NCBI GenBank assembly: GCA_028753945.1
Contig: JAPNXP010000002.1
Coordinates: forward strand, 3,472,001 to 3,536,000
DNA: 64,000 nucleotides
Origin: Hexactinellida sp. DTS-2022
Taxonomy: Eukaryota; Porifera; Hexactinellida
Reading direction: 5' to 3'
The notes under the pieces are model-generated. The model saw nothing but the letters and a program-made list of their open reading frames with translations, was not told the DNA's origin and ran no database searches. A program made the position numbers and the translations under genes. The number at the start of each line of letters is the position of its first letter. Within the stretch, counting starts at the first letter, position 1. Positions 22,539 through 32,695 of this stretch are shown here, piece after piece.

Positions 22539-25034
22539 TTAAGTACACTTGTCACAAGTGAAAGATCCAGCTGAGACAATCTCGTATACTACATCAGCGC
22601 AGTAGCAGTGGATCCAGTCTGAGCAGACATCACAGCATACCCATTGCGACTCAATCTTCTTCCCGATTCGTCTGAGTGCTACTGGGTCCGGCTCTCTCTT
22701 ATCGCAAATCGCACAAAGGGTGGTCGACTCGTCTGAACTACTAGACTCATCACCAGAAGACGGACTAGAGACAGAAGGAGTACTACGCTCTTTGAGTTTT
22801 CTCTTCACGCCAGTAGAAACTCCTCTCGCCTGTCTGCCCCGTCCTCGGGCCTGCCTACCTCGGGCCTGCCTACCTCGGGCCTGCCTACCTCGGGCCTGCC
22901 TACCTCTCTTGCTTTGCGTGCTCTCAGCTCCATACTGTCCTCCTCTATAGCTACCCCCGCCTTCTGATTTCAGCAGTGCCTTTTCTCGGTGCTGCTTGAC
23001 TAGCTTCATTCTTCTTCGTCGTCGTTGGAAATTAGATTTAATTTTGGCAGTACGGGAATATTGCAACTTATGAATACGGTCGATCATTGATTGGTAGGCA
23101 TGTCGCGATGGAGACAGTCCAAGGTCGTACATAATCCCGAAGAGTGGCAGTTCTCCTTCATTGAAACTCAGAACAGAGATGGCAGTGCTAATCCTGATAG
23201 ATTGAGGAGACACGTGCTTGTTCTTGGGGCAGAGGCACCATATCATGTTGTGCAGGGATTCGTTTGCATTCTGAGTTAGACCTAGCGTCAGATGGCTGCA
23301 GAACTCAGTCGTGGCATATTTGTTGAAGGCCTCGCGTACCTTCTGGATTTCAATAGGTGTAAAGGTGGTCAAAGTAGCTGGTGCTGTGGAACTAGATGGT
23401 TTATTCCAACGACACCATGTGTTCTCTCCGGTAGGACAGCCAGAATGAATTCCTGCCGCATGATCGAGGAGAATATGTAGATCTCGTGACAGCTTATCAG
23501 GTGTTGTCCCACGGTTCTGTAAGATAACAGTGGAATAGTTCGCGGCGATATAGTCAGCTTTCCATTCGGTGAGTTTGTGTTGTACATAGGTTTTTGTCTT
23601 CGTATTAGGCTTGATTTTCTTTAGGTTCTTCTTCAGACGCTTGGCAACATGTGTCAGACATTCTTCTTTTCGCACTTTCACAAGAGGGTAGGGATCAAGT
23701 GTTGTCACGTGCTGAAAGGCCTTAGAGTCTCCGTCACCAACAAACACGGAATACACCAAGCGGTTCTTCTCCAAGCTGCGACCCCAGATCCTCTCGGCAG
23801 CTTCGGGCTCCATTGCTTGGGAAGAACCTGTGTAGTTTCTGTTGCAGTTCGGCTTATGACGCTCTAGCCACTTCTCGTACTCGGATGGTTTGTCTTTCTG
23901 TTTCTCTTCTGTCCATATAGAGCACTTCTCGCATAGTCGACTCAAGATCTCGTAGTCCAGTACTTTCTTGGTGGAGGTAGATATGGCAGCACCGAAACCT
24001 ATATTGGAGTAGAAACTCCTGGTCTTCCAGGAGCTGTCGAAACTAATTGTTACATTGATAGCATTAGGCTCGGGAGATGGTTCTGAATCTACCTTCTGGT
24101 GTAGCTGATCAGCAGCTTCAGACATCGAAAGATTAACCGCTTTTTTTGTAACACCTTCAAGACGGATGGCATATCGAGATGGTATTGATTGAACTGGTGG
24201 TGGCATATCAAATATTGTAGCAATTTTATGTAAATCACGCCATGACATACCGGTTGAATGTGTGGCCAGTACCGACCTCATTGTAACCTCATTCATGTCT
24301 CTGCTGGTAAACGGGACATTGACACAAGTATGGTGGCTGGGCATGTCCAGAGAACGTGAGGAAGGGAAGGTTGCGTGTTCTGAATGGCACGTCTGGCACT
24401 TGACTCTAAAGAATGTCTGCCAGCCGTGCTGCCATCTTTCTTCGTACAAGACGAGAGGACCATTGCATTTGTTGCATTTAAAGGTAGAGAATACCTCAGC
24501 TAAAATGCCTACATCAAGGATCCTCATTCCAGTTGGTTTAGAAGCGGTCCTTAAAGAACTATCCTGAGATGTTTTAAATTCGACTGGTCGAGAATGGGTA
24601 TATGGTGGAACGCGGAATTTAGAGGCATATCCTCGAATCGGGTGGGCTTTGAAGAATTTGTGTTTCTTCGGTTTGCTTATCTTGGAAATTGGGTCTGCAA
24701 TCTTGACTGATGGAAATTCTTTGGTATCAGGATTGCCAACAGTGTGTCTTCTGGCGTAGATTCGCTTGCGAGGGCGACCCCCACGTCTCCGGTTTCGAAA
24801 ACTGTCGGTGGCCTGAGATTCTATGTCAAGTGAAAAAAAGGACTCCGAAATCCCCGGTGTTGATGGAGGTATAGATGTTTGGGATGATGTTGGCGCAGGT
24901 GCTTGTGAAGCGATGGTAGCAACGGGGGGCTCGGTATCTGAAGGAAAGCTGTCCTGATCTGTTGAATTAGATTTGGGAATGAAATCATCAGGCTCATTGA
25001 AAATCTCTCCATCGAAGCTGGATTCGCTCGACAT
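22539..25034 (-). CDS. Mutator-like transposase with AT-hook and PHD finger, intact
   Basis: This is an 831-residue single-exon frame. Residues 1-80 are acidic and Ser/Pro-rich. An AT-hook-like RRRGGRPRKR lies at 82-91. A zinc ribbon (C187/C190, C213/C216) follows TGMRILDVGILAEVF. The catalytic RNase H-like core has D333 in SFDSSWK, D434 in FVGDGDSK and E592 in TQNANESLHN. These motifs, with EECLTHVAKRL and YTGSSQAME, match the animal Mutator-like transposase domain family, whose usual first block is FDGTW. After a basic region (671-690), a five-fold RGRQA repeat (710-738) precedes an acidic Ser-rich linker and a C-terminal PHD finger (C774, C777, C801, C804, H809, C812, C827, C830). Such a finger would bind histone tails. 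The ATG is the first in the frame. No terminal inverted repeats were found, so it may be an active element or a domesticated gene. A broken homologue lies at 44582-46989. Confidence 0.88.
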   Translation of the reverse strand: MSSESSFDGEIFNEPDDFIPKSNSTDQDSFPSDTEPPVATIASQAPAPTSSQTSIPPSTPGISESFFSLDIESQATDSFRNRRRGGRPRKRIYARRHTVGNPDTKEFPSVKIADPISKISKPKKHKFFKAHPIRGYASKFRVPPYTHSRPVEFKTSQDSSLRTASKPTGMRILDVGILAEVFSTFKCNKCNGPLVLYEERWQHGWQTFFRVKCQTCHSEHATFPSSRSLDMPSHHTCVNVPFTSRDMNEVTMRSVLATHSTGMSWRDLHKIATIFDMPPPVQSIPSRYAIRLEGVTKKAVNLSMSEAADQLHQKVDSEPSPEPNAINVTISFDSSWKTRSFYSNIGFGAAISTSTKKVLDYEILSRLCEKCSIWTEEKQKDKPSEYEKWLERHKPNCNRNYTGSSQAMEPEAAERIWGRSLEKNRLVYSVFVGDGDSKAFQHVTTLDPYPLVKVRKEECLTHVAKRLKKNLKKIKPNTKTKTYVQHKLTEWKADYIAANYSTVILQNRGTTPDKLSRDLHILLDHAAGIHSGCPTGENTWCRWNKPSSSTAPATLTTFTPIEIQKVREAFNKYATTEFCSHLTLGLTQNANESLHNMIWCLCPKNKHVSPQSIRISTAISVLSFNEGELPLFGIMYDLGLSPSRHAYQSMIDRIHKLQYSRTAKIKSNFQRRRRRMKLVKQHREKALLKSEGGGSYRGGQYGAESTQSKRGRQARGRQARGRQARGRQARGRGRQARGVSTGVKRKLKERSTPSVSSPSSGDESSSSDESTTLCAICDKREPDPVALRRIGKKIESQWVCCDVCSDWIHCYCADVVYEIVSAGSFTCDKCT
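22815..22920 (-). repeat. 15-bp in-frame minisatellite encoding RGRQA
   Basis: The unit CTACCTCGGGCCTGC (plus strand) is repeated in tandem inside the transposase gene and reads RGRQA on the coding strand. It is much more GC-rich than the surrounding DNA. The count is a multiple of three bases per unit, so it can vary without breaking the frame. Confidence 0.85.
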
Positions 25035-25212
25035 TATTAGTAAAGCTAATATTTAAGAAAATATAATAATAAATATAAAGAATGAATACGGTAATACTCT
25101 GAAAAAGCACCGTGAATTGAAATGCGCCGGGATGTTATGTATTATTTGTCAACCTATTCAGTGAGGATATCATTGGTTTGGAGATTTCTGAATACAGTAA
25201 CTGGGTTCACTA
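25035..25212. other. 5' flank of the transposase gene
   Basis: AT-rich. ACGGTAATACTCTGAAAAAGC at about 25089-25109 resembles the terminus of the hairpin at 25213-25288, so a second copy or an end of the same family may lie here. No clear promoter element was recognised. Confidence 0.35.
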
Positions 25213-25288
25213 CCGTAATGCTCTGAATAAGCGCCGGGGTTTCTCATCATGAAAAAAAGCGACCGGGCGCTTATTCAGGGAATTACGG
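25213..25288. mobile_element. 76-bp terminal-inverted-repeat hairpin (MITE-like)
   Basis: CCGTAATGCTCTGAATAAGC on the left pairs with GCTTATTCAGGGAATTACGG on the right, leaving a loop of about 28 bp. A TA precedes the left end; the right side reads CATA, so a TA duplication is only approximate. Confidence 0.6.
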
Positions 25289-25653
25289 CATATGACTCAG
25301 AAACAATCCATAAATTTGGTAGACTGGAGACCTTCATACCGAGATAGGAAGTCAAAACCAGTTATTTCTTATCCTATCTTTGTTAGGACGAAAGAATGAA
25401 TTTATATAAATCGAAGAATTGTACAAAAGACTGTGGATGTCATCTTACTATCATAGAGTAATCAAAATCTTTTACGCCGTATGTATAATAATTATGGATA
25501 GAAGTACATACCACTCTGTTCTATTCATTCCCACTTCTCTTATAGTCCACTAATATGTTTGCCCACTTCGGGTCATTTGCCCACTGATGGACTATTAGAG
25601 AAAATAATGTACGTATATACTATATACTACTGTATATTTATATCTAAAGTAGA

Positions 25654-26246
25654 CCTGTTGCATGAGAAATTGAATTGCCGTGAGAAATTGAATATAACCA
25701 TGGATGCCGTGAGAAATTGAATAAAACCTGTTAACATAATGTGAATCTTTAGTCTCTATAGATTGCAAATAATACTATACCGTAGAAGCTGTCTAATCCG
25801 ACACTAGGGACAGGAAATTTGTGTCGGATTAAGGAGACTTCCGGTTTATAGGGGATCGAATTACGCAGGTTCTACTGTACTCATATTGTTGACTCAATAA
25901 TTTATATAATTTATGTAGTATTTTCTATATTTTAAATTAGTCATTTTACAGGTCTGTTGTTATTCTTTATTATTGTCATAATAAAATGAGCAGATTACTT
26001 ATATGGAGCTCAGTTACTGGTAACTGAACTCCATATAAGGAGTTGTTTGAATTTTAAAAGAAACATAACCTCAGAAATGAAATTTTGACATAAATAAAAA
26101 CCACTTCAGTTACCAGTAACTCAGCTCTATATAAGTATTTTGTAAAATGAGTAATGAATGAACTATTGCTTGATTGCTTTGAATTGAATTTGGAGATTCA
26201 ATTTCTCACGGCATCCATGGTTATATTCAATTTCTCATGCAACAGG
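25654..26246. mobile_element. 593-bp inverted-repeat element with nested insertions
   Basis: The ends are about 52-bp inverted repeats beginning CCTGTTGCATGAGAAATTGA. The left copy has an extra GAATTGCCGTGAGAAATT unit. Inside lie a pogo-like MITE (25780-25877), a 42-bp near-perfect hairpin (25998-26039, arms CTTATATGGAG and CTCCATATAAG) and a further single arm of that hairpin (26106-26134). TA may be the target, counting TAGA outside both ends, but this is uncertain. Confidence 0.7.
25780..25877. mobile_element. 98-bp pogo-like MITE, TA target
   Basis: The left end is CCGTAGAAGCTG and the right end read inward is CAGTAGAACCTGCG. TA occurs on both sides (25778-25779 and 25878-25879). The interior contains TAATCCGACAC and, inverted, GTGTCGGATTA. 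Confidence 0.7.
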
Positions 26247-27000
26247 TGTCTATAAAATGACACCCCGATAACCTGAACCAAACTTGTCCAAACCTTCTTA
26301 ATTCAAACAAAACATATACCGTAGTATACTACCTAAAATACTTATCTGATACTTATTTTTGTATAATTCCAATCTAAAATACAAATATTTTTTTATTTTT
26401 TCCCCAGTTTTATACGAAAAATTATGTGGGGTCTCCTGTTCGGACTAGCGAGGGTGTACTGTATAATGTATGTAAAGTATTACCAATTTTAAATTTAGAA
26501 ATAAGTTTCTTCAAAATATTGTCTTGCAAACATGAGTAAATTACACGTACCATCAGATAATTTATTCTATGGGAAGTAGTATATAGTGGAACATTTATTC
26601 TCAAACATTTATTCTAGAATAAATATTTGAGATGATGTTGGCAATGGTAGAAGACGGCCTTGTCCCATATCGGGAATTGGGGATTAGAAAAATACTGATC
26701 GAATAAGTTGAAAGTGGCCTGCGAATTAATCAAATTCATTGAAATTTGAACATTGAAGTTCGACTCGTTTGACATGTTTTGTTTCTTATGTAGCCGCCCT
26801 TCCCACCCCCAACTCCCTAGAAAAAGTTTCCCAATTGAAGGCTCAAGGACACCCTCGTAATCCGAACAGTGGACATGCGACCTATCATATCTTTAAATTT
26901 GCATCCATTCATTCAAATTGGCAAAAAATGTTGGCAATATCTACAATATCCATCACCTATGTATGAAAGCCTAATAACACATTCACGTTTCTCGGTCGAA
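26247..27000. other. No recognised gene; one 32-bp hairpin
   Basis: A near-perfect palindrome centred on TCTAGA lies at 26600-26631 (one mismatch). The short frames at 26422-26604 and 26769-26966 have no motif. I see nothing else. Confidence 0.5.
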
Positions 27001-27228
27001 AGACATTAGTGGCTTCGGGCCTCATTCAGTGAAGTTGATGTCACAGTTGGCCCTATGGAAGCCAGGCCACCTTTGATATCTAGGGCAGTGTTTTATCCAG
27101 GAGCGCCATACGCATAGAGGCGTATAAATAGAGATATGTTTGCGTTTAGGAACGCGAAAACTGCCGAAAGTCCGCATAGAGTAATACAAAACTAACCTTT
27201 TAGCCGTCAAATTTCATTATGTAGTGAC

Positions 27229-27683
27229 CATAGGCGCCAAGTTTGGGGTTTTGGGGCGGTCCCCTCCCAAATTGCTGATTGGGGAGGGGGAGGAGGCAGG
27301 GGTGGCGCCAGGATTTCCCAGACAGGGAGGGCTAAATAGAGGGAACGCGATCAGCTGCCCAGTATAAACTTTCCCCGGCGGGGGGCTATTGCCCCCCGCC
27401 CCCTGCCTCCCCCCTAGCGCCACCCCTGGGGGGAGGCTGGGATCACTGGGAGCGATCCCCCGGACCTGTCGGTGGATTTAATTTTTATATGAAAGTGGTC
27501 CTTTTGAACGACCAAGGGATGATAGAGGGTGAGAATTACGTTAGTTTACTCAATATATCCGGATTTTGTTTCTGAAAAAACAAATCTTGAAATATTAGTA
27601 AACCTCCCAGTAAGCCCCCCCCCCCCGACCCCCAAGTGGGCCCCCCCATCTTTGATTATATTTTCCAAAACTTGACGCCTATG
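27229..27683. mobile_element. hAT-like MITE with perfect 8-bp TSD
   Basis: GTAGTGAC is at 27221-27228 and 27684-27691. The ends read CATAGGCGCCAAGTTT and, inward from the right, CATAGGCGTCAAGTTT. It is unusually GC-rich for the window, with poly-C and poly-G runs, and contains a smaller hAT-like insert at 27297-27428. No coding. Confidence 0.85.
27297..27428. mobile_element. 132-bp hAT-like MITE nested in another
   Basis: Both ends read CAGGGGTGGCGC inward. The flanks GGAGGAGG and GGGGGAGG agree at 7 of 8 positions, but the surrounding G-rich sequence weakens this as evidence of a TSD. Confidence 0.65.
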
Positions 27684-27699
27684 GTAGTGACCTAGGAGT

Positions 27700-28105
27700 G
27701 TTCAATTCTAGTCCTGTATAATACCCTGATCCAGGGGGTTCTTCATGTTGCTTGGCAGGCTACTTATTCCCATAAATATGACTGAGTAGTTACCTCATAA
27801 TAGACTATCAGACCGACTGCGTGTTTGATGCAGTTGGCGACAGGTGAGGGGTTGAGTCGAGGCTGATTTGACTTTATCCTCGATCTCGTAGAGGAAAGGG
27901 TTTGCTTTATAAATAGTAGTGCAAGACGGAGCAGGTAACGAACTGAGCTTTTTTTTTAAATCAGAAATATACTGGGAGAAGTAAGCTTTGGATTAATGTC
28001 GAAAGAGCTGTCTATAAATTGGGGAGTCAGAGGAACAGGAAGAATGGTAGGAGTATTCATCTCCAAGCCTCCAAAATACGCTCTGGCATCGATACTAAAA
28101 AAATC
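27700..28105. other. No recognised gene
   Basis: No motif-bearing frame or repeat is visible. Confidence 0.4.
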
Positions 28106-28160
28106 CAAGGCAGTGATTTAAAAACTGGGCCACTATACTATAGTATAGTCGGCCCAGTAA
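28106..28160. repeat. Dispersed copy of the palindromic-core repeat
   Basis: GGCAGTGATT, then a GGGCCACTATACTATAGTAT core (28127 onward) and GTCGGCCCAGTAA, as in the tandem copies at 17160-17330. The palindrome is longer here because GGGCC pairs with GGCCC. Confidence 0.75.
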
Positions 28161-30030
28161 AAAGAAAATATTGTGAATGTAGTGAAATTGTACCCAGGGG
28201 GATCTTGTAAAACGTCCAAAATCATTAGTAAACAGAAGCTAAATTAAACTTTGTAGACCAAGAGACCACCCACAAAGAGCAATTTATGAATAAAAGCATA
28301 AATTTAGAAATAGAATGTGTGCTTATTAGATCATTCATATAATCTAGGAATTATTTGCTAACAATATATTTTAAGATATATTATTGGATTCGGATTTAGC
28401 TATTTTTAGTGTCAGTCTATTGAAAGTTCTAAATTAAAATTGAATCAGAACATGATTCTATAGCGTTTAGAGCTAGAAAAGAAATACTAATATAGTAATA
28501 AATAATTAAATGTATAAATTCAGTCAGTACATCCATGTAGCTAGGTATAAAATATGTAACTAGAGTGGGTTATTCAAAATGTGGGATTAGTTTCTCCTTT
28601 GGGATAACATTGAATGTTATGTTCTTTTAAACAGACCATAAATTGCAAATACAAGTGAAAATGTTTGAAGGACCATGGATTAATATGTTGGTAAGATAAA
28701 TTGATCAATTTTGTTCTTAATTTTCAAAAATAATAAGTCTGAATACAAGCGTCAGTTTTCCTGCAAAATGCAAATTAGATAGAGTATAGTTTCCAATACA
28801 AAAAGTATTGATATAGTTGCATGCTATTAGAAACAATTACTTAAGAAGCTCATTATAATAAGAAATTTGTTATTTTCAATTTCTATGAAAGAAATATCGA
28901 AAAATGCACTTTTTAAATACAGATTTTAGAGAAAAGATTATATAAACTAATTTATGATGCTGAGAGTTTATACTGCAAGTAAATTACTAATAACAAACAC
29001 TGATTTGCCAAGCCAATACTACCAATCAAGACTGTGGGTGAAAATTTAAGAAGGAAAACGTGAAAGGTTATCGAGAAATTGTACTAAAACGACCATCCAT
29101 TATGAAACTACAAAGTCTTGTAACTCAACTTCGAATAAACGAAATCGTTCAATATTTGAAACTCAATCTATTTTAGCTTATAAAATGAGATCCTAAAAAA
29201 TACAGCAAATTCTGCAAAGAAAGAAAGATTATTCATTGCAAACAGACACGAATTCAATAAGTCAATCCTTAAATTATGTGAAAATTCGGATTTAGACATG
29301 GTTTTGTACTCTCTATCGATTTCATTCAAAAAATCAAAATTTTCAGAAATTGTTATGATGACGTAGCATAAAAGTGAACTGCTCCACTTGCCTGCCACTT
29401 GCTTTTTGTAAATTATTTGTGTTATTATTTCACCGTAGAAATACCCGAAAGAAGATATTATACTAAATAATATCTATTTTTGTATATTTGGTTTGGCTAA
29501 TACAGAGTTGTGATAGATATAACTCAAATATTGGTATTTTTTCGTAATCCATGGTTCATCAAAGACAGATTTGTCGATTTTTTTAAAATGATGTAACTTT
29601 CGTTTGGTGAATCGGATTTTTTTAATTTTTGAGATCTAATAACTAATAAGATAGTCGTCATTGTTCAAGTTTAGAAACAAAGGATTACTTACATGTTTAC
29701 GGCGTTATATTGATTTAAAGAGAAAGTATGTGTCATCACTTTTTCTCGAAATCCTCCAGTCAATTTTTTCAAAAATTCTTGCAAGTTGATATATTATTGT
29801 CCTCTTGTTGGATTTCAAATTAATAGGTTCTAAATACTAAATACAAAGAACTACAGGGTATGCTATTTTCCTGAAAATCGCTCCGGCAGTCTACGTTTAA
29901 AGTTGAAAATCGACACGACAAAATCCCAAGAACAACTGACAAGGATCATTTTTGAGGGATAGTTTTTTTCTACGACTTATACTTTTTGAGATATGCCAGC
30001 TATACAAAGGTCACTCCCCGGAAAAATCAA
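28161..30030. other. AT-rich stretch with no recognised gene
   Basis: Only short frames without motifs are present (for example 29168-29398 minus). Nothing supports a gene. Confidence 0.5.
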
Positions 30031-30047
30031 ACGGAATGTATCTGTAC

Positions 30048-30347
30048 CAGTGCTCGACAAAATGAAATTTTGATGGTGGCTAATTAAGCCACCACCTCAC
30101 TTTTTCTGGTGGCTAAAGAATAAAAAACTGCCGGTTTAACAAACCACTGATGGCCTAACAAAGTTCTGATGCCGTAAAACAACACTAATGTTAATGACAA
30201 ATGATGCAACGAAACATATAATCTACATAAAGTCAAATAATCCACAATATATGGTAGATTAGTTAAGCCACCAAAGGCAGAATTTGGTGGCTTATGTGAA
30301 ATTTTTGGTGGCTAGCGCCACCAAATCACCTAATTTGTCGAGCACTG
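30048..30347. mobile_element. 300-bp hAT-like MITE with 8-bp TSD
   Basis: Both ends read CAGTGCTCGACAAA inward. The flanks are ATCTGTAC (30040-30047) and ATTTGTAC (30348-30355), 7 of 8 matching. The subterminal motif GGTGGCT occurs in both orientations, five or more times in all. Confidence 0.88.
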
Positions 30348-30360
30348 ATTTGTACAAAAT

Positions 30361-30655
30361 GACGGCGATTTTGACTTTTGGTGACGTCAAAAAGGTAAAA
30401 AAAATGTCCGAATCAAATTTTTCTTTCGGATTTGGATAGATACCATTTCAAAGTACAGCTAGGAGTGTTTAAAATACAATATATCATTTTTCATGAATTT
30501 ACAATTATTTACTACTCTATGGCCATAATATTTTATAAGACAATGATTTTGACATTTGGTGACCTCAAAAAGGTTAAAAAATGTCCGAATCGAAATTTTC
30601 TATCGGAATTCGATAGATACTGTATCAAAGTATAGTTGGAAAGTTTAAACAAGTA
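30361..30655 (+). repeat. Two direct copies of a ~115-bp unit, ~180 bp apart
   Basis: Both copies share GATTTTGAC, TTTGGTGAC, TCAAAAAGGT, AAAATGTCCGAATC, TCGGA and GATAGATAC...TCAAAGTA in order, at about 30365 and 30545. The second copy has drifted by many substitutions. There is no coding. Confidence 0.7.
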
Positions 30656-30988
30656 TTTTGCATTATTTAACCTTAATCCGTCCTGACCACCATATATGTG
30701 CAAGTGAAATTATAGCATTGGAACCATTTGGATAATGGTCTCATTTGATCTTCCAATGAGTATATATTTGGACATTGATGTGGTCAGTTGGTTAGAGCTA
30801 AGCTCTAGACTTTATACTTTAGGAGAGGGAAATTTGCCCCGTCATCAAAATGGGCAATTACATGCCCATATATGGATCATTTTGAAAACGTTGGGTGGTA
30901 TAGTAATAAATGTATTATGGACGGGTAGGAAGTCGGGTATTGAAAACATTTTGAGACGTAGATATTGATTATAACCTAAGTTGTTTAA

Positions 30989-31708
30989 GGTTAAATTACC
31001 CCACGTGAATGAAAGTTATTGTATTAATCTGTAATTGTGAGAAATATATACCTATACGAAACAAATCAATAAACCAAAAAGAAAATGTCCCTATCTATTA
31101 TACTTTTTATTTTTTGTCGGTTTCAAAATTTGGCTAATACAAATCTCCGATAGGGCGATTTCCAAAAGTGGTGGTAGATATTATGCGGTAATTTGGCAAT
31201 GCGGCCATCAATGTTTGTTATCAGAATCAATATTTAAAGATTATAAGCGTAAGGAGTTGGTAGACGGTTTACATTTTTGAATTATGACTTGGAATTTCTT
31301 TTATCAAGCATTTAATCAAATTTCGCATAAAAAGATGACCTTTTTATTCATTTTTTGGTTTCAAAAGGTCGCAATATTTTTTATTTAGATCTTATCAAAA
31401 TTCTAAACCGCCCACCAACCGCCCATAACGATGATCTATCTGATGGATCACACAGTACAGGTCTTTAGCAAATAATGATCTTGCAAACCACACACTTATC
31501 AGGTGGAGTCTGAAAAAATCCCCCTATGGGACTTTTGTATTAGCATAATACTGCAAGCCCAATAATTTCGAATTTATAGAAGATAATTATATTTCGTTTT
31601 CAGTTTCGATATAGCTATAATGTCTTCCATCATATATGTGAAATTCAAACTCCTACCTTCAAAACTAAATTCATGTGTTTTTTTGGGTGAATCTGCCGTA
31701 ATTTAACC
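30989..31708 (+). mobile_element. TTAA-target MITE, family GGTTAAATTAC, copy 1
   Basis: The 720-bp element begins GGTTAAATTACCCCACGTG; the other end read inward is GGTTAAATTACGGCAGAT. TTAA flanks both sides (30985-30988 and 31709-31712). TTAA targets are used by piggyBac and Kolobok elements; which applies here is not known. Two more copies, in opposite orientations, lie at 56911-57622 and 57627-58345. No protein frame is conserved among the three. Confidence 0.85.
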
Positions 31709-31712
31709 TTAA

Positions 31713-32040
31713 TACGAGTATTGCGTATAATACGTATAATACGTATTATACGTGATACGCTATCCACCTTTACGTATTATACCTAAAATCTATGATCAAC
31801 CAGGGATATCTTTGAAGTAAATTCAATAGAATATTTCTAATTCTTGTTGTAAAACAACATCTAACAAATAATCATATTTGTATTATACAAACTATACTAC
31901 GAGTCGATTAACAATAAAAGAATAACGATTAAACCCAAGGTTATTCAAATCAAATTCCATGAGCTCGATATTATAAGTAAGGTATACATATAATACGTAT
32001 TACATTATACGTATTATACGTAATACGTGGACAATAAAAG
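31713..32040. repeat. ACGTATTATACG palindrome clusters
   Basis: Two clusters (31722-31762 and 31982-32022) are made of overlapping ACGTATTATACG/CGTATAATACG palindromes and are themselves roughly inverted to each other around 220 bp of AT-rich DNA. They could be the ends of a small inverted-repeat element; no TSD was found. Confidence 0.55.
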
Positions 32041-32690
32041 ACGTATTAAACAACTTAGATTATAACTACTCGGGTTATTTAGATTAAAAAAACGTAGCTT
32101 CGAATGAGATTATGGGCAATAGACTTTCAAATTATATCTTTTTAATATTATATTTTGATCAATTGTTTATCATTTTTGTCAGAGAATACATGGAAAGTGT
32201 AATTGACAATATCTATGATTCCATTATTGGGGGAAAATGTGATAGTTGTCATTGAAAACGGTGAAACAATGGACAACTCAACAAAAGGGTCATATCTCTG
32301 AAAATCTTGGTGGAAAAGTCTCAAAACTAAGTGCAAACTATATATATTGTCAGTTTCTACTGTTTGACAAAAGAAAAACATTCTGTATAATTATTTTTTC
32401 TTCAGAAATTGATAGTTTTTGATGAGTACGATACCGTTAAATATTTGAAATTCATTTGATTTAGGTTGTAAATAAAAGCAATATACTTTCTTTTTTCGTG
32501 ACAATTCTTCAACACTTTCCTCTTCCAAACTATTTCTTACTCTTTTATGACCTTTAAATACCTTATTCGCTCGCGGATGAAAGGCAAATTGAAATGCTGA
32601 TAACCTATTCCAAAATATTTAACTTAACAATACGCATCCAATTCTCCACAATAGCGTTGCTAAAGATGCTAGTCTTGTTCTTATCCGCTA
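32041..32690. other. No recognised gene
   Basis: AT-rich, with short frames that lack motifs. Confidence 0.5.
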
Positions 32691-32695
32691 CACAC

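Noticed and set aside
22720-22950. GC-rich 76-codon frame with CLPRACLPRA repeats
   Set aside because: It is the complement of the RGRQA-encoding minisatellite.
23369-24567. Several 60-100-codon plus and minus frames inside the Mutator-like gene
   Set aside because: They are shadows of the 831-codon frame in other registers.
31713-32040. Bidirectional promoter or replication origin suggested by AT-rich palindromes
   Set aside because: Such motifs also occur as transposon ends, and nothing in the sequence points to either function.
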